This document shows positions 1-9,800 of a stretch of 64,000 nt of DNA, one piece after another. Source of the DNA: an uncultured Bacteroides sp. (GTDB taxonomy: Bacteria > Bacteroidota > Bacteroidia > Bacteroidales > Bacteroidaceae); NCBI GenBank assembly GCA_948847595.1, contig CAQOGY010000007.1, forward strand, positions 130,122 through 194,121. The letters are read 5' to 3'. The first letter of the stretch is position 1; the number at the start of each line of letters is the position of its first letter. The notes under the pieces are model-generated. The model made no database searches and was not told the DNA's origin. It saw nothing but the letters and a program-made list of their open reading frames with translations. A program made the position numbers and the translations under genes.

Positions 1-191
1 GTAGCGTTTTCCGAACCATATCCCAATGAGGGCAAAGTTTCATATAGTCCCCAGGCATAAGCCTTGAAGTTATCGTATGTTTTAAAAGCGGTCTCGGCGG
101 TCGGGTCTCCCAGAGGATATCTTTCCAGAAAATCATTATTAAGACAACCGGCTAATAAAACTGTACATATTAAATATAGATATTTTCTCAT
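1..191 (-). CDS. SusD/RagB-like outer-membrane lipoprotein, N-terminal part (runs off window)
   Basis: The reverse strand reads in frame from an ATG at 191 to the window edge. It opens with a lipoprotein signal peptide, MRKYLYLICTVLLAGC, whose Cys would be lipidated, followed by NNDFLERYPLGDP, the usual start of mature SusD-like proteins. The start lies 13 bp downstream of the SusC stop, the standard susC-susD order. SusD-type proteins sit on the cell surface as a lid over the SusC channel and bind glycan or another nutrient. Only about 63 residues are visible, so the substrate cannot be inferred. Confidence 0.85.
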   Translation of the reverse strand, partial: MRKYLYLICTVLLAGCLNNDFLERYPLGDPTAETAFKTYDNFKAYAWGLYETLPSLGYGSENA

Positions 192-204
192 AATGCTTTG
201 GTTA

Positions 205-3200
205 TTAGAATGTAACATTGATACCGAAGGAGAATTTTCTCATAAATGGATATTCCCATGCGCCTTTTGTCAACATATCGGTTTCCAATCCTTCCGGCAG
301 GTGATCCCAGGTATATAGATTTTCTCCACTGAAGAATACTTTCATTTCGTCAAAATATATACGCTTCGACCATGTCTTGGGTAAAGTGTACGAGAGCGTG
401 ATATTCTGTAATTTCAAGTAAGAGGCATTTGCCAGATACTTTGTCTGTTTCCAGCGATTGTAACTTGTGGTTACTCCGTCGTTGGAATATACGCGCGGAT
501 AATAAGCATTGGTATTTTCCGGAGTCCAAAAGTCAAGTGTTTCTTTGAACAAACTTCCCCAGTTTCCGGTAGGCCATGCAATCTGGTCGGTACGCCAGTA
601 ATCTCGCTTGCCTACTCCGCGTAAGAAGATGGATAAGTCGAGCCCTTTCCAACTCACTCCTGCAGTAATACCATAATGGAAACGTGGAGTTGAATTACCG
701 ATGATACGTTGGTCGCCCGGGTTGTCTGCCGTTCCTTCACCGCTCCAGATGGTTTCTGTATCGTCGTCGAAGTTTTTATATAGTACATCTCCCGGATTAA
801 CTTTTCCGGCTCCTTTCGGTATAGGGATTCCTGCTTTTAGTGTCCCGTCTGCGTTGAAGTCGTCTTCGGTGTAGAAACGGTCGGTAACGTATCCCCAAAT
901 TTCTCCCATTTTCATTCCTTTGCGATAGATTTTATCACCTAACAGGTTTGTATCGTTGTTATATTTCGTGATTTCACTTTGTGAGTCGTACAGGTTAAAG
1001 CCAATCCGGTAACTCCAGTCTTTATTAATCCGGTCTCTCCAGTTCAATTCCAGTTCCCATCCGTAAGTCTTCAGGTCAGCGGCATTCTGTTTGGCGGCAG
1101 TAGCGCCCACTACCCATGGAAGATCCATGCCGGGCGCCAGCATTCCTTTGGTGTCGCGGCGATACCAGTCGAAAGTTCCGTTAAGGCGGTTATTGAAGAA
1201 TCCGAAGTCAATGCCGAAGTCCAGCGTATAAACTTTCTCCCATGAGAAACTGCTGCTGACCATTGCGGGGGCATTCAGTGAGGTTGCCTTTTGTCCGTCT
1301 ACCAACCATGTCGTAAGATAAGGTGACATGGACGGGATGTATGGATAGTTGTCAGGAGTGTTATCCGGCTTCATGATAATTTGGTTTCCGATGGAACCCC
1401 ATGAAGCACGCAACTTCAGGTTTGAGAGGATAGTCCTGGTATTACTCATAAATGCTTCTTCCGAGATTCTCCATCCGGCGGAGAAAGAAGGAAAGAAACC
1501 GAAACGATTGTTCTTCGGGAACCGGGAAGTACCGTCATAACGCCCGTTTGCTTCAAACATATATTTGCCATTGTATGCATAATTGACACGGTAGAATAAA
1601 CCTCTGATAGCATATTCATCGAAACTGTCGGTAACGGAAGTCGTGCCGGTTGAACCTGAAAGGGACGGCAGATTCTCCAACAGTACGTCCGTACGTTGTG
1701 ACCATTGCGATTCTTTATGGCTTTCTTCCTGGTTATATCCTCCCATAACGGCAATGTCATGTTTGCCTATGGAAAAGTCGTAATTGGCAAATACATTGAC
1801 AGCGTTATAATTGGTAAACCCTTGTGTCAGGGCATAACGTGAGTTTTCTACATTGTTCATGACCCCCGTAAAGTTGAATCCCATATATTTATACTTGTTG
1901 ACGTACATGCGGTTATATTCGGTAGTCCGGTTATATGTATATTCACCTGTAATCTTCAATCCTTTCAGCGGGGATATGATAACACGGCCCAATGTGCGCA
2001 GGTTGGTTTTCTTGATAATCCTCGGTTCCCCATAACGTACATAAGTAGCCGAAGTTTCTGCCGGATATACGACACCATCTTCTTCATACGGTAATATATT
2101 ATGGTAGGATGGCAGTGTCATGGCACTTCCCCACACGCCGTTGCGGCCACCTTGCTCTACTTTGTTTTGGGTTGAATTCGCATACCTGATGTCCAATTGG
2201 GTGGTAAGCCATTTGTTGACGTCCACACTGATGAAGCTGGACATATTTATGCGGTCGAACTTGTCTTTGTCCGTTACCAGAATTCCGTCTTCACCGGTAT
2301 ATCCTAAACTTAAACGATAACTCGTACGTTCACTACCTCCTGATACGGAGAAACTATGGTTCTGCATGAACCCGAAGTTATCCATCATATCGGCAAACAT
2401 GTCATTTTCCCGCATTAAGAACAAATTGCCTTGTTCGTCAAATATATACCCGTTCGGATATTTGGAAGGATTACTTTGATAATCGCGTATATATCCTTCC
2501 CACTGGGTAATATTTTTCCCGTCCACATAAGTGTCATTGGCCCATCCCATTTCCTTATAGGCTAGCACCGACTCCAACGGGTTGGCTTTTTGCGGTAATT
2601 CCGAAGCTTTGGAGAAAGAGAAGTTATTGTTATAATTGAATCTGGGAGCCATGTCTTTCTTGCCTTGCTTTGTTGTAATCAGGATAACGCCGAAAGCGGC
2701 ACGTGCCCCATAAATAGCTGCGGAAGCGGCATCTTTCAAAATGGATACAGACTCAATATCCTGCGGATCAATCATATTGATATCCATCGGTACATTATTG
2801 ACTAATACCAGAGGTTCACCACCGTTGATAGACGTTGTTCCACGAATATTGTACGTCATGTCATCACCGGGAGTGCCGGTGGCTGATTCAATTTTTAATC
2901 CGGGAACTACCCCTTGCAAAGCTGCCGAAACGTTGGTTATCGGACGGTCGCCCAGTGACTCTTTGACATTGACGGCTGCTACCGCTCCGGTCATATTCAC
3001 TTTTTTCTGTGTACCGAACCCTATGACTACCACTTCGTCCATCGTTTGTGTATCTTCCTGCAACTGTATATTGAAGGATGTTTTATTTTTGACGGAAACT
3101 TCTTGCGGCATATATCCGATGTAAGTAATCCGCAGTTTGCTGTTTGCCGGAACCTCCAATGAAAACTCTCCTTTCACATCGGTGATAGTAGCTTGTTTAC

Positions 3201-3651
3201 TGCCCTCTACAAGGACATTAGCTCCTATCAAGGGCTCGCCCTGCATATCTGTGACGATTCCCCTTATTTTTATATTCTGTTGGGTTGTATTATTGGAAGG
3301 CATTTCTGCTTTTGGCGGAACAGGGACTATGATGATATGTTTCCCTTCCGGTCTGTAAGTGAATCCGGTTCCTTTTAATACCGAGTCCAGAACAGAAGAA
3401 ACCGTTTCTTTGGTGAAATTGACGGTTACCTTTTGTTTGACGTCCAGTTTCGTCTGATTATAAGCAATGCTTAAATCAGTCTGGGCTTCAATACTTTCAA
3501 ATACTTTTAATAGAGATTGGTTTTTCATAGATACCGTTATCTGCTGATTTTGCCCGAAGGCTGTGTTATAAAAACATAAAGCAAATAACAATATATAAAA
3601 TTTATGAATTTTTACGGGGTAATTCTTACCCGATAACTTATAAAGTTTCAT
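205..3651 (-). CDS. SusC/RagA-family TonB-dependent receptor with N-terminal STN signalling domain
   Basis: This 1148-residue outer-membrane transporter imports oligosaccharide or another nutrient using TonB energy. In order: a signal peptide to about residue 34 (ending NTAFGQ); an STN (secretin/TonB short N-terminal) domain at about 38-110; a carboxypeptidase-regulatory-like domain at about 126-205 (IRGIVTDMQGEPLIGANVLV); a TonB-box region MDEVVVIGFG; a plug domain with DPQDIESVSILKDAASAAIYG; then a beta barrel ending in FGINVTF. The STN domain is the part that contacts FecR-type anti-sigma factors. A FecR gene and an ECF sigma gene lie directly upstream on the same strand, so this receptor probably senses its substrate and induces its own locus. 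Confidence 0.95.
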   Translation of the reverse strand: MKLYKLSGKNYPVKIHKFYILLFALCFYNTAFGQNQQITVSMKNQSLLKVFESIEAQTDLSIAYNQTKLDVKQKVTVNFTKETVSSVLDSVLKGTGFTYRPEGKHIIIVPVPPKAEMPSNNTTQQNIKIRGIVTDMQGEPLIGANVLVEGSKQATITDVKGEFSLEVPANSKLRITYIGYMPQEVSVKNKTSFNIQLQEDTQTMDEVVVIGFGTQKKVNMTGAVAAVNVKESLGDRPITNVSAALQGVVPGLKIESATGTPGDDMTYNIRGTTSINGGEPLVLVNNVPMDINMIDPQDIESVSILKDAASAAIYGARAAFGVILITTKQGKKDMAPRFNYNNNFSFSKASELPQKANPLESVLAYKEMGWANDTYVDGKNITQWEGYIRDYQSNPSKYPNGYIFDEQGNLFLMRENDMFADMMDNFGFMQNHSFSVSGGSERTSYRLSLGYTGEDGILVTDKDKFDRINMSSFISVDVNKWLTTQLDIRYANSTQNKVEQGGRNGVWGSAMTLPSYHNILPYEEDGVVYPAETSATYVRYGEPRIIKKTNLRTLGRVIISPLKGLKITGEYTYNRTTEYNRMYVNKYKYMGFNFTGVMNNVENSRYALTQGFTNYNAVNVFANYDFSIGKHDIAVMGGYNQEESHKESQWSQRTDVLLENLPSLSGSTGTTSVTDSFDEYAIRGLFYRVNYAYNGKYMFEANGRYDGTSRFPKNNRFGFFPSFSAGWRISEEAFMSNTRTILSNLKLRASWGSIGNQIIMKPDNTPDNYPYIPSMSPYLTTWLVDGQKATSLNAPAMVSSSFSWEKVYTLDFGIDFGFFNNRLNGTFDWYRRDTKGMLAPGMDLPWVVGATAAKQNAADLKTYGWELELNWRDRINKDWSYRIGFNLYDSQSEITKYNNDTNLLGDKIYRKGMKMGEIWGYVTDRFYTEDDFNADGTLKAGIPIPKGAGKVNPGDVLYKNFDDDTETIWSGEGTADNPGDQRIIGNSTPRFHYGITAGVSWKGLDLSIFLRGVGKRDYWRTDQIAWPTGNWGSLFKETLDFWTPENTNAYYPRVYSNDGVTTSYNRWKQTKYLANASYLKLQNITLSYTLPKTWSKRIYFDEMKVFFSGENLYTWDHLPEGLETDMLTKGAWEYPFMRKFSFGINVTF

Positions 3652-3768
3652 ACTTTTGTGAGTTAATCATTAATACTAATTTAAGTGTATGCTACAAATT
3701 TGAATGAAGTAATTTTGATTGATTTAGGGGAGTTGGTATCCGCGAAGTACCGGCTCCCTTTTTTCTGC

Positions 3769-4773
3769 CTATCTGCCTCCTTTCTTGTTTTGAGGTGAAT
3801 AAATTAAAAGCACGTTCTCGTCCTCTACTTTATAATCGATGCTTCCTATCGTTTTTGTTACAATATTCATGATATCTTTGATAGGAGCTTTATGTTTGAA
3901 TTTGATCGTATATACATCCGTAGTGGCTAGATGTGGTGGAACGATGATATGTATATTATATATTCTTTCTATTGTAGTGAAAACGTCCTTGAGGGTCATT
4001 CCGGCAAAGTTTAATTCACCTTTGGTCCAACCGGAGTATAATGAAGCGTCAATGATTTTTTTATTGAATTCTCCGGTTGGATTGTCATATTCAAGTTGCT
4101 CATCGGGTGTCAGGGTAATGATGTCCTCATCGTTCGATTTCTGAACAACAATTGAGCCTGATTCAAGAGTGGCGATTGTTTTTTCATCTTCCGGATAGGC
4201 GTGTACGTTGAACTTGGTTCCTAAAACTTTAACTTTCAGATGGCTGGTCTTGACAATGAACGGATGTTGGCTATCTTTCTTTACATCGAAATTAGCTTCT
4301 CCCATCAGATATACGGAACGCATGTCATTGGCAAATTTCTGTGGATATATTAACAATGTCCCTGAATTGAGATGCGCTATGGAACCGTCGGGCAAAGTGA
4401 TTTGCCTCTGTTCTCCCTTAGGCACAAAGTATTCTACCAATTCTACAGGTTTTTCATCGGGTTGCATATATAAGTAAGCTATCCATATGGACAGCAGAGG
4501 GATGAGTAATGCTGCCGCTACTTGTCCCCATTTGCGCAACGTATAAGAAATGGCTGTTTTTTGTGAATGCGGCAGCTTCTTGCGGAAATCCTGATAAGAG
4601 CGTATGGTGCTTGCATCGGTTTTGAATTCCTGTTCTTCCCATACCTGCATCATTGCTTCTTCCTTCTCGTCCTGTCCTGCGGAGTCAATGATCCATCTCC
4701 ACATCTTTTCCTTAAGTTCGGGACTGAACTTGTCGGAAATAAAATTTTTAATTATTTTATAGGTATTCGACAT
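3769..4773 (-). CDS. FecR-family anti-sigma factor
   Basis: A single-pass inner-membrane regulator that holds an ECF sigma factor inactive until the partner receptor signals. The N-terminal cytoplasmic part (about 1-80) is followed by a membrane segment near residue 90 (VAAALLIPLLSIWIAYLYM) and then the periplasmic FecR domain, with EYFVPKGEQRQITLPDGS and the C-terminal DUF4974-type region (LNFAGMTLKDVFTTIERIYN). I chose the ATG at 4773 (MSNTYKII) over an upstream in-frame ATG at 4824, because the extra 17 residues look non-coding. It lies between the sigma gene and the STN-type SusC. A GGGAG...CTCCC hairpin at 3728-3758 follows the stop but lacks a T-tract on this strand. Confidence 0.9.
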   Translation of the reverse strand: MSNTYKIIKNFISDKFSPELKEKMWRWIIDSAGQDEKEEAMMQVWEEQEFKTDASTIRSYQDFRKKLPHSQKTAISYTLRKWGQVAAALLIPLLSIWIAYLYMQPDEKPVELVEYFVPKGEQRQITLPDGSIAHLNSGTLLIYPQKFANDMRSVYLMGEANFDVKKDSQHPFIVKTSHLKVKVLGTKFNVHAYPEDEKTIATLESGSIVVQKSNDEDIITLTPDEQLEYDNPTGEFNKKIIDASLYSGWTKGELNFAGMTLKDVFTTIERIYNIHIIVPPHLATTDVYTIKFKHKAPIKDIMNIVTKTIGSIDYKVEDENVLLIYSPQNKKGGR

Positions 4774-4852
4774 ATTAATGTTTTTATGGTGATGGTTTCT
4801 TATATAAGATACGTAGCTGGTCAACTACGCACGGTCTGAATTCATATTTTTT

Positions 4853-5416
4853 TTAGAAAAATAGAATAAAGGCAATAAATAGCACTTTCCGTATGTCTGT
4901 GAGGGCTTGTGAAAGATGGTTCTCGACAGTCCGTTTATTGATGCCTAACGCTTGGGCTATTTCGTCACTGCTCATTCCTGATTCCCGGCTCATCTTATAT
5001 ATTTTCTTCCGTTGCGGAGGCATTTTTTCCACAACCATTGCTACCAGTAGTTCGAGTTCCCTGAGTTGTATATTGTCGTCAGTTTCGTTGCTTTCCGGTG
5101 TGGAAACAATCTTCTCGGCTTGTTTTTGCTGGTAGTTTTTGAATAATAACGCACGTTCGATATGCCGGTATACCGCATTTTTGCAGACACGGAAAAGATA
5201 AGATTTGAAATTGTTGATTGTATTGAGGGATGAGCGGTTGCCCCACAGCATTAGAAATATATCCTGCGATATATCTTCCGCTTCTTCCGGTGATTGCAAT
5301 AATCCGGTGATAAATCCTTTGACTTGTGGATAATAGTGCAGGAAGAAGGTTTCAAAAGCCTTCTCGTCTCCTTTACTGATAGCCTCTAAAAGTTGTTTTT
5401 CATTAAAAGGTTGCAT
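4853..5416 (-). CDS. ECF (sigma-70 family) RNA polymerase sigma factor
   Basis: 187 residues, a normal size for the Bacteroides FecR-partnered ECF group. Region 2 is visible at about 20-90 (EEAEDISQDIFLMLW, then NFKSYLFRVCKNAVYRH). Region 4 is at about 125-180 (MPPQRKKIYKMSRESGMSSDEIAQALG then KRTVENHLSQAL, a helix-turn-helix). It starts the locus that continues with FecR and SusC/SusD, and probably directs transcription of the receptor operon when FecR releases it. The nearest gene upstream is the tRNA-Trp, about 230 bp away. Confidence 0.93.
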   Translation of the reverse strand: MQPFNEKQLLEAISKGDEKAFETFFLHYYPQVKGFITGLLQSPEEAEDISQDIFLMLWGNRSSLNTINNFKSYLFRVCKNAVYRHIERALLFKNYQQKQAEKIVSTPESNETDDNIQLRELELLVAMVVEKMPPQRKKIYKMSRESGMSSDEIAQALGINKRTVENHLSQALTDIRKVLFIAFILFF

Positions 5417-5601
5417 GCAGTTGAGGTTGGGTGAATACTATCAATCGTGCAAAAATAAGTAATTTTTATATCTATATCCGGCTATTAACAAAAAAACACT
5501 TTTTACAGTGAAATGAAAGTTCCGACGTGTATAGGAGTGAAGTGCTCCAAAAAGTACTCCCTATGTGAATAAATTGGATGGACTTGATTTTTATAGAAAG
5601 G

Positions 5602-5638
5602 AAAAGCCGCAGAAAATCAACGATTACCTGCGGCTTTT
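5602..5638 (-). terminator. Rho-independent terminator after tRNA-Trp
   Basis: Arms AAAAGCCGCAG (5602-5612) and CTGCGGCTTTT (5628-5638) pair perfectly over 11 bp around a 15-nt loop, with T-runs on both sides. It lies about 7 bp past the 3' end of the minus-strand tRNA and is the likely end of that transcript. The structure is symmetric and could also act on the plus strand. Confidence 0.75.
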
Positions 5639-5644
5639 ATTTTG

Positions 5645-5717
5645 CACGGGAGGAGAGGCTCGAACTCCCGACACCCGGTTTTGGAGACCGGTGCTCTACC
5701 AACTGAGCTACTCCCGT
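5645..5717 (-). tRNA. tRNA-Trp (anticodon CCA)
   Basis: The reverse strand folds as a full cloverleaf. The acceptor stem is ACGGGAG/CTCCCGT. The D-stem is GCTC/GAGC around AGTTGGTA. The anticodon stem is CCGGT/ACCGG with loop CTCCAAA, giving anticodon CCA (Trp). The T-stem is GGGAG/CTCTC with loop TTCGAGC. The discriminator base is G. The CCA end is not encoded. It is a single isolated tRNA gene. Confidence 0.97.
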
Positions 5718-5782
5718 GTTTGCGGCTGCAAAGGTAGTATAAACTTTTGAACTACCAAAAAAACGGGTAAATAACTTTTGAA

Positions 5783-6136
5783 TTATTTTAATTTCTCCCA
5801 CTCATCGGGTTTAAAACCGACCAGGACAAAGCTGTCCGTCACTACCAATGGGCGTTTCACCAATTTACCGTTCGTAGCCAATAGTGCTATTTGTTCTTCT
5901 TCACTCATGCCTGGCAGCTTCTCGCTCAGTTTCAGCTCTTTATAAACTAATCCGCTAGTGTTGAAGAATTTCTTTATAGGCAGACCGCTGCGGGGAATCC
6001 ATGCTTTTAGCTCTTCCACCGTAGGATTTTCTTCTACAATTAACCGATTTGTATACTCAATGTTGTTTTCTGTTAACCACTTCCTGGCTTTCTGGCAGGT
6101 ACTGCATGCCGGGTACTGCAAAAATAAAGGTGTCAT
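5783..6136 (-). CDS. ArsC/Spx-family thioredoxin-fold protein
   Basis: 117 residues with the ArsC-fold start LFLQYPACSTCQKARKWL. The CSTC pair at about residues 12-15 is the redox site, and KRPLVV with the following region matches the family's RPL motif. Members are arsenate reductases or Spx/YffB-like proteins. No arsenic genes (arsB, arsR) are nearby, so arsenate reduction is not supported by context. It lies 44 bp downstream of the glycosylase gene on the same strand and may be cotranscribed with it. Confidence 0.85.
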   Translation of the reverse strand: MTPLFLQYPACSTCQKARKWLTENNIEYTNRLIVEENPTVEELKAWIPRSGLPIKKFFNTSGLVYKELKLSEKLPGMSEEEQIALLATNGKLVKRPLVVTDSFVLVGFKPDEWEKLK

Positions 6137-6180
6137 ACTCTTTTTTTCTAATTTATTGTTTAATACTTGTCACTTTATAC

Positions 6181-6759
6181 TTATGATAGTAGCTGCAAAT
6201 CCTGATACATAATCCGGTAAGCAGCCGCTTTCTTGTCCAATGCCAACGGGTAGGCCCGCGAGGAAGAAGGCATACGGTATAATCTCATAGCCCGTCCTTC
6301 AAAGACAAACTCTGCATAATCACCGACTTTCGGTTCTTCCACGTCAAACTGTTGCCGAAGCGTATCCGTAGCTTTCTGCCCTGTGGTGACGATTGCTTTG
6401 CATTCGGGAAGCCGGCGAAGCAATGCCGCCACGTCAGTAGCTTCCACTACTTCGAGAAACTTGTCCGAAGCATTGTCCTGCAATCTGCGGATGGAAGAAG
6501 CCGTATCGAACAGCGCAATCCCTTTTTCGTTCAGAAAGTCTATGATTCGTTCGCGAACGAACGCTTTTCGTGTCTTGTCCAGAAAATAATCTTTATCATT
6601 GAAGAATAAAACGCCGAAAATGCGCCACATGTCATTGTTCAGGTTCGGATAATAAAAATCCATTGACCATCGTTTTTTCTGTGGCGGAAAACTCCCCAGC
6701 ATAAGCAGTTTTGTTTTCGCGGGGAGAAACGGTTCTAACGGATGTTTTTCGATTTCCAT
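6181..6759 (-). CDS. Uracil-DNA glycosylase superfamily protein (hypoxanthine-DNA glycosylase-like)
   Basis: 192 residues with the superfamily's first active-site region near the N-terminus (LLMLGSFPP at about 18-26, then FYYPNLNNDMWRIFG). The C-terminal region is MPSSSRAYPLALDKK, corresponding to the DNA-intercalating PSxS loop. The GSFPP...YYPN pattern recalls the deoxyinosine/hypoxanthine glycosylase branch (family 6) more than Ung, though substrate cannot be fixed from sequence. It is expected to remove deaminated bases from DNA. It is transcribed from a clear Bacteroides-type promoter at 6784-6815. Confidence 0.8.
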   Translation of the reverse strand: MEIEKHPLEPFLPAKTKLLMLGSFPPQKKRWSMDFYYPNLNNDMWRIFGVLFFNDKDYFLDKTRKAFVRERIIDFLNEKGIALFDTASSIRRLQDNASDKFLEVVEATDVAALLRRLPECKAIVTTGQKATDTLRQQFDVEEPKVGDYAEFVFEGRAMRLYRMPSSSRAYPLALDKKAAAYRIMYQDLQLLS

Positions 6760-6783
6760 TTTTATGCGTTATTTAATTTCTTG

Positions 6784-6815
6784 CAAAAATAATGATTCTA
6801 TTTATTTCCCTCAAA
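6784..6815 (-). promoter_or_regulatory. Bacteroides-type promoter for the UDG-like gene
   Basis: On the reverse strand TTTG (6815-6812) is followed after exactly 20 nt by TATTTTTG (6791-6784), matching the TTTG/TAnnTTTG consensus. The predicted start of transcription is about 20 nt before the ATG at 6759. Confidence 0.75.
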
Positions 6816-6867
6816 ATCAATGCGGAAAAATGCTATATTTAAAATAATTAGTTATTTTTGCAGCATA

Positions 6868-9800
6868 ATGAATGCATGGTCTAACGTAATATCATTGAGA
6901 GTAAGAGTAGTTGTTAGTTGCTGTTTAATAAGCCTGTTCTTTTTCCTGAGTGAAAAATGTTATGCTTCAGAGCAACAAGTGTTAAAACAAACAGTAGAAA
7001 CCCCTGCTGATAAAACGACAGTAAGGGGGCGTGTTGTCGATACCAAAGGTGAACCGCTTATCGGTGCAACTGTACGTGAGAAAGGCGGAGCCAACGGAAC
7101 TGTGACCGATGTTGACGGAAATTTCTTCTTGTCCGTGCCGGACAGCGCTGTTTTACAAATATCCTTTATTGGCTATGAGACAACAGAAGTCAAGGTGGCA
7201 GGCAGAATCATGCTTGAAATCACCCTTCAGGAGAGTGCCATAGAGCTTGACCATGTCATTGTGACCGCCTTGGGACTTGAAAAGGATGAGGCTACACTGG
7301 CTTATTCCGCCCAGAAAATAAAAGGAGAAGAACTCAGCCGCGTAAAAGAAATAAATATGATTACCGCCCTTGCCGGAAAAGCTGCCGGGGTGCAAGTCAA
7401 TAAGAACTCATCCGGTATGGGTGGCTCGGCAAAAATCAGTCTTCGTGGTATCCGTTCGGCTTTCGGAGATAACCAGCCGCTGTATGTAATAGACGGAGTA
7501 CCGATGTCCAATACTTCTTCGGAACAATCTTATTCGGCTATCGGCGGAACAGCCAATGCCGGAAACAGGGATGGGGGAGACGGCATCTCGAACCTGAACC
7601 CGGAAGATGTGGAAAGTATCAGTATACTGAAGGGTGCTCCCGCCGCTGCTCTATACGGAAGTATGGCAGCCAATGGCGTAATTCTTATTACTACCAAGAA
7701 AGGAAATTCTACCGGACAGAGAAATATTCATTTTTCCACCGGATTAACTTTTGATAAAGCGTTCAGCTTGCCTGAAATGCAAAATCATTATGGAGTAAGT
7801 GACGCGGTAGACAGTTGGGGGGAGAAGGGGTACTTGCCGACGAATAATACTCTGAAAGATTTCTTCCGTACGGGACTGACATCCATCACTTCCGTATCCG
7901 TAAGCTACGGAAATGAAAGCCTGCAAACTTACTTCTCTTATGCCAATACAACCGGAAAAGGGATTATTGACAAGAATAAACTGAGAAAACACAATATCAA
8001 TTTGCGTGAAACGGCTACCATGTTCAACAAACGTCTGAAACTGGACGGTAACGTTAATGTCATGAAGCAAACAGTGGAGAACAAGCCTGTTTCAGGTGGT
8101 TTCTATATGAATCCGTTGGTAGGACTTTACCGCTTTCCCCGGGGAGAGGATTTATCTTATTATAAAGATAACTTTGAAACCTATGATGCCGAAAGAAAAC
8201 TGGGCGTACAAAACTGGCATACGTTTACCGAGGACTTCGAGCAGAATCCCTATTGGATTGTGAACCGCATACAAAGTAAGGAAACACGTACGCGCGTTAT
8301 CCTTGCACTCTCGGCAAGTTTCAAGGTGAATAACTGGTTGACGATTCAGGCTCGTGGCAATATGGATTATTGGAGCGATAAGTTACGTCAGCAATTCTAT
8401 GCTTCCACTGCTACCGCTTTGTGCGGAGCAAACGGGCGGTATATTGAAATGGATTATCAGGAGACGCAGATGTATGGTGACATCATGGCTATGTTCAAGA
8501 AAACCTGGGGCGATTTTACGCTGGATGCGGCTATCGGCGGCAGTATCAATGATAGAGTTACAAACTCTACCCGCTACGACTCGAAGAATGCTTCTTTGCA
8601 TTTTGCCAATGTGTTTAATATCGCCAATATTGTGATGAATAGTTCTGCCAGTATCGACCAGAAAATAGATGCGCATCGTCAGTTGCAATCACTCTTTGGT
8701 ACGGCGCAGATTGGCTATAAGGAAAAAATATTCCTTGACTTGACAGCCCGCAATGACTGGGCGTCCACCCTCTCTCATACAACGCATGAAAAATCGGGCT
8801 TTGCTTACCCTTCTGCCGGTATTTCCATATTGCTCGATAAATGGGTGAAGATGCCCGAATGGGTTTCTTTTGCAAAGCTGCGTGGTGCTTACAGTAAGGT
8901 AGGTAACGATATTCCACCGCATATAACCAATCCCTCTTCACATATCAATGCCGGCGGAGAGATGCAGGCGAATGATGCGGCTCCTTTTAGAGAAATGGAA
9001 CCGGAAATGACTCATGCCATCGAATTTGGAACGGAATGGCGATTTTTTCAGCATCGCTTGGGAGTTAACCTGACTTATTATCGTACCAATACTTATAATC
9101 AGTTTTTCAAACTTCCCGCACTTGCAGGAGATGTATTTGCTTTCCGATATGTAAATGCCGGAAATATTCAGAACCGAGGATGGGAAGTGATACTGAACGC
9201 GACTCCGGTATTGAACTCTGATTTTAGTTGGAAAACCTCTCTGAACTTCTCTTCCAACAAGAATAAAATTGTGAAATTGCATGATGATCTGAAAGAGATG
9301 GTGTATGGGCCTACTAGTTTCTCTTCCAGCTATGCAATGAAACTTATAAAAGGCGGTTCTATCGGCGATATTTATGGTAAAGCCTTTGTGCGTGACGACA
9401 AAGGAAATATTGTCTACGAAACAGAAGGCGATAATAAAGGACTTCCGTCAGTGGAAGGAGACGGAAATACGATAAAAGTAGGAAATGCCAATCCTGTCTT
9501 TATGATGGGATGGAACCATACCTTCTCTTACAAAGGTTTCAGCCTTTACTTCTTGCTTGACTGGCGTTATGGCGGTGAAGTGCTGTCGCAGACACAAGCG
9601 GAAATGGATCTTTACGGAGTTTCGGAGGTAACAGCAGATGCACGGGATAGGGGATATGTCATACTCGAAGGGCAGAAGATAAACAATGTAAAAGGATTCT
9701 ACAAGACAGTGGGCGGACGTGCCGGAGTGACGGAGTACTATATGTATGATGCCACCAACCTGCGATTGCGCGAGGTGTCGTTAAGCTATAATCTCCCCAA

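Noticed and set aside
64..318. Plus-strand open frame at the left edge
   Set aside because: It is the antisense shadow of the SusD start and SusC end, with no protein features.
3728..3758. Terminator of the FecR gene
   Set aside because: The hairpin has its T-tract on the plus-strand side only, so it is not a good terminator for the minus-strand transcript.
5565..5750. Open reading frame across the tRNA region
   Set aside because: It reads through the tRNA-Trp gene on the opposite strand; the cloverleaf explains the sequence.
5783..6136. Arsenate resistance operon
   Set aside because: Only an ArsC-fold protein is present; no arsR, arsB or acr3 genes are nearby.
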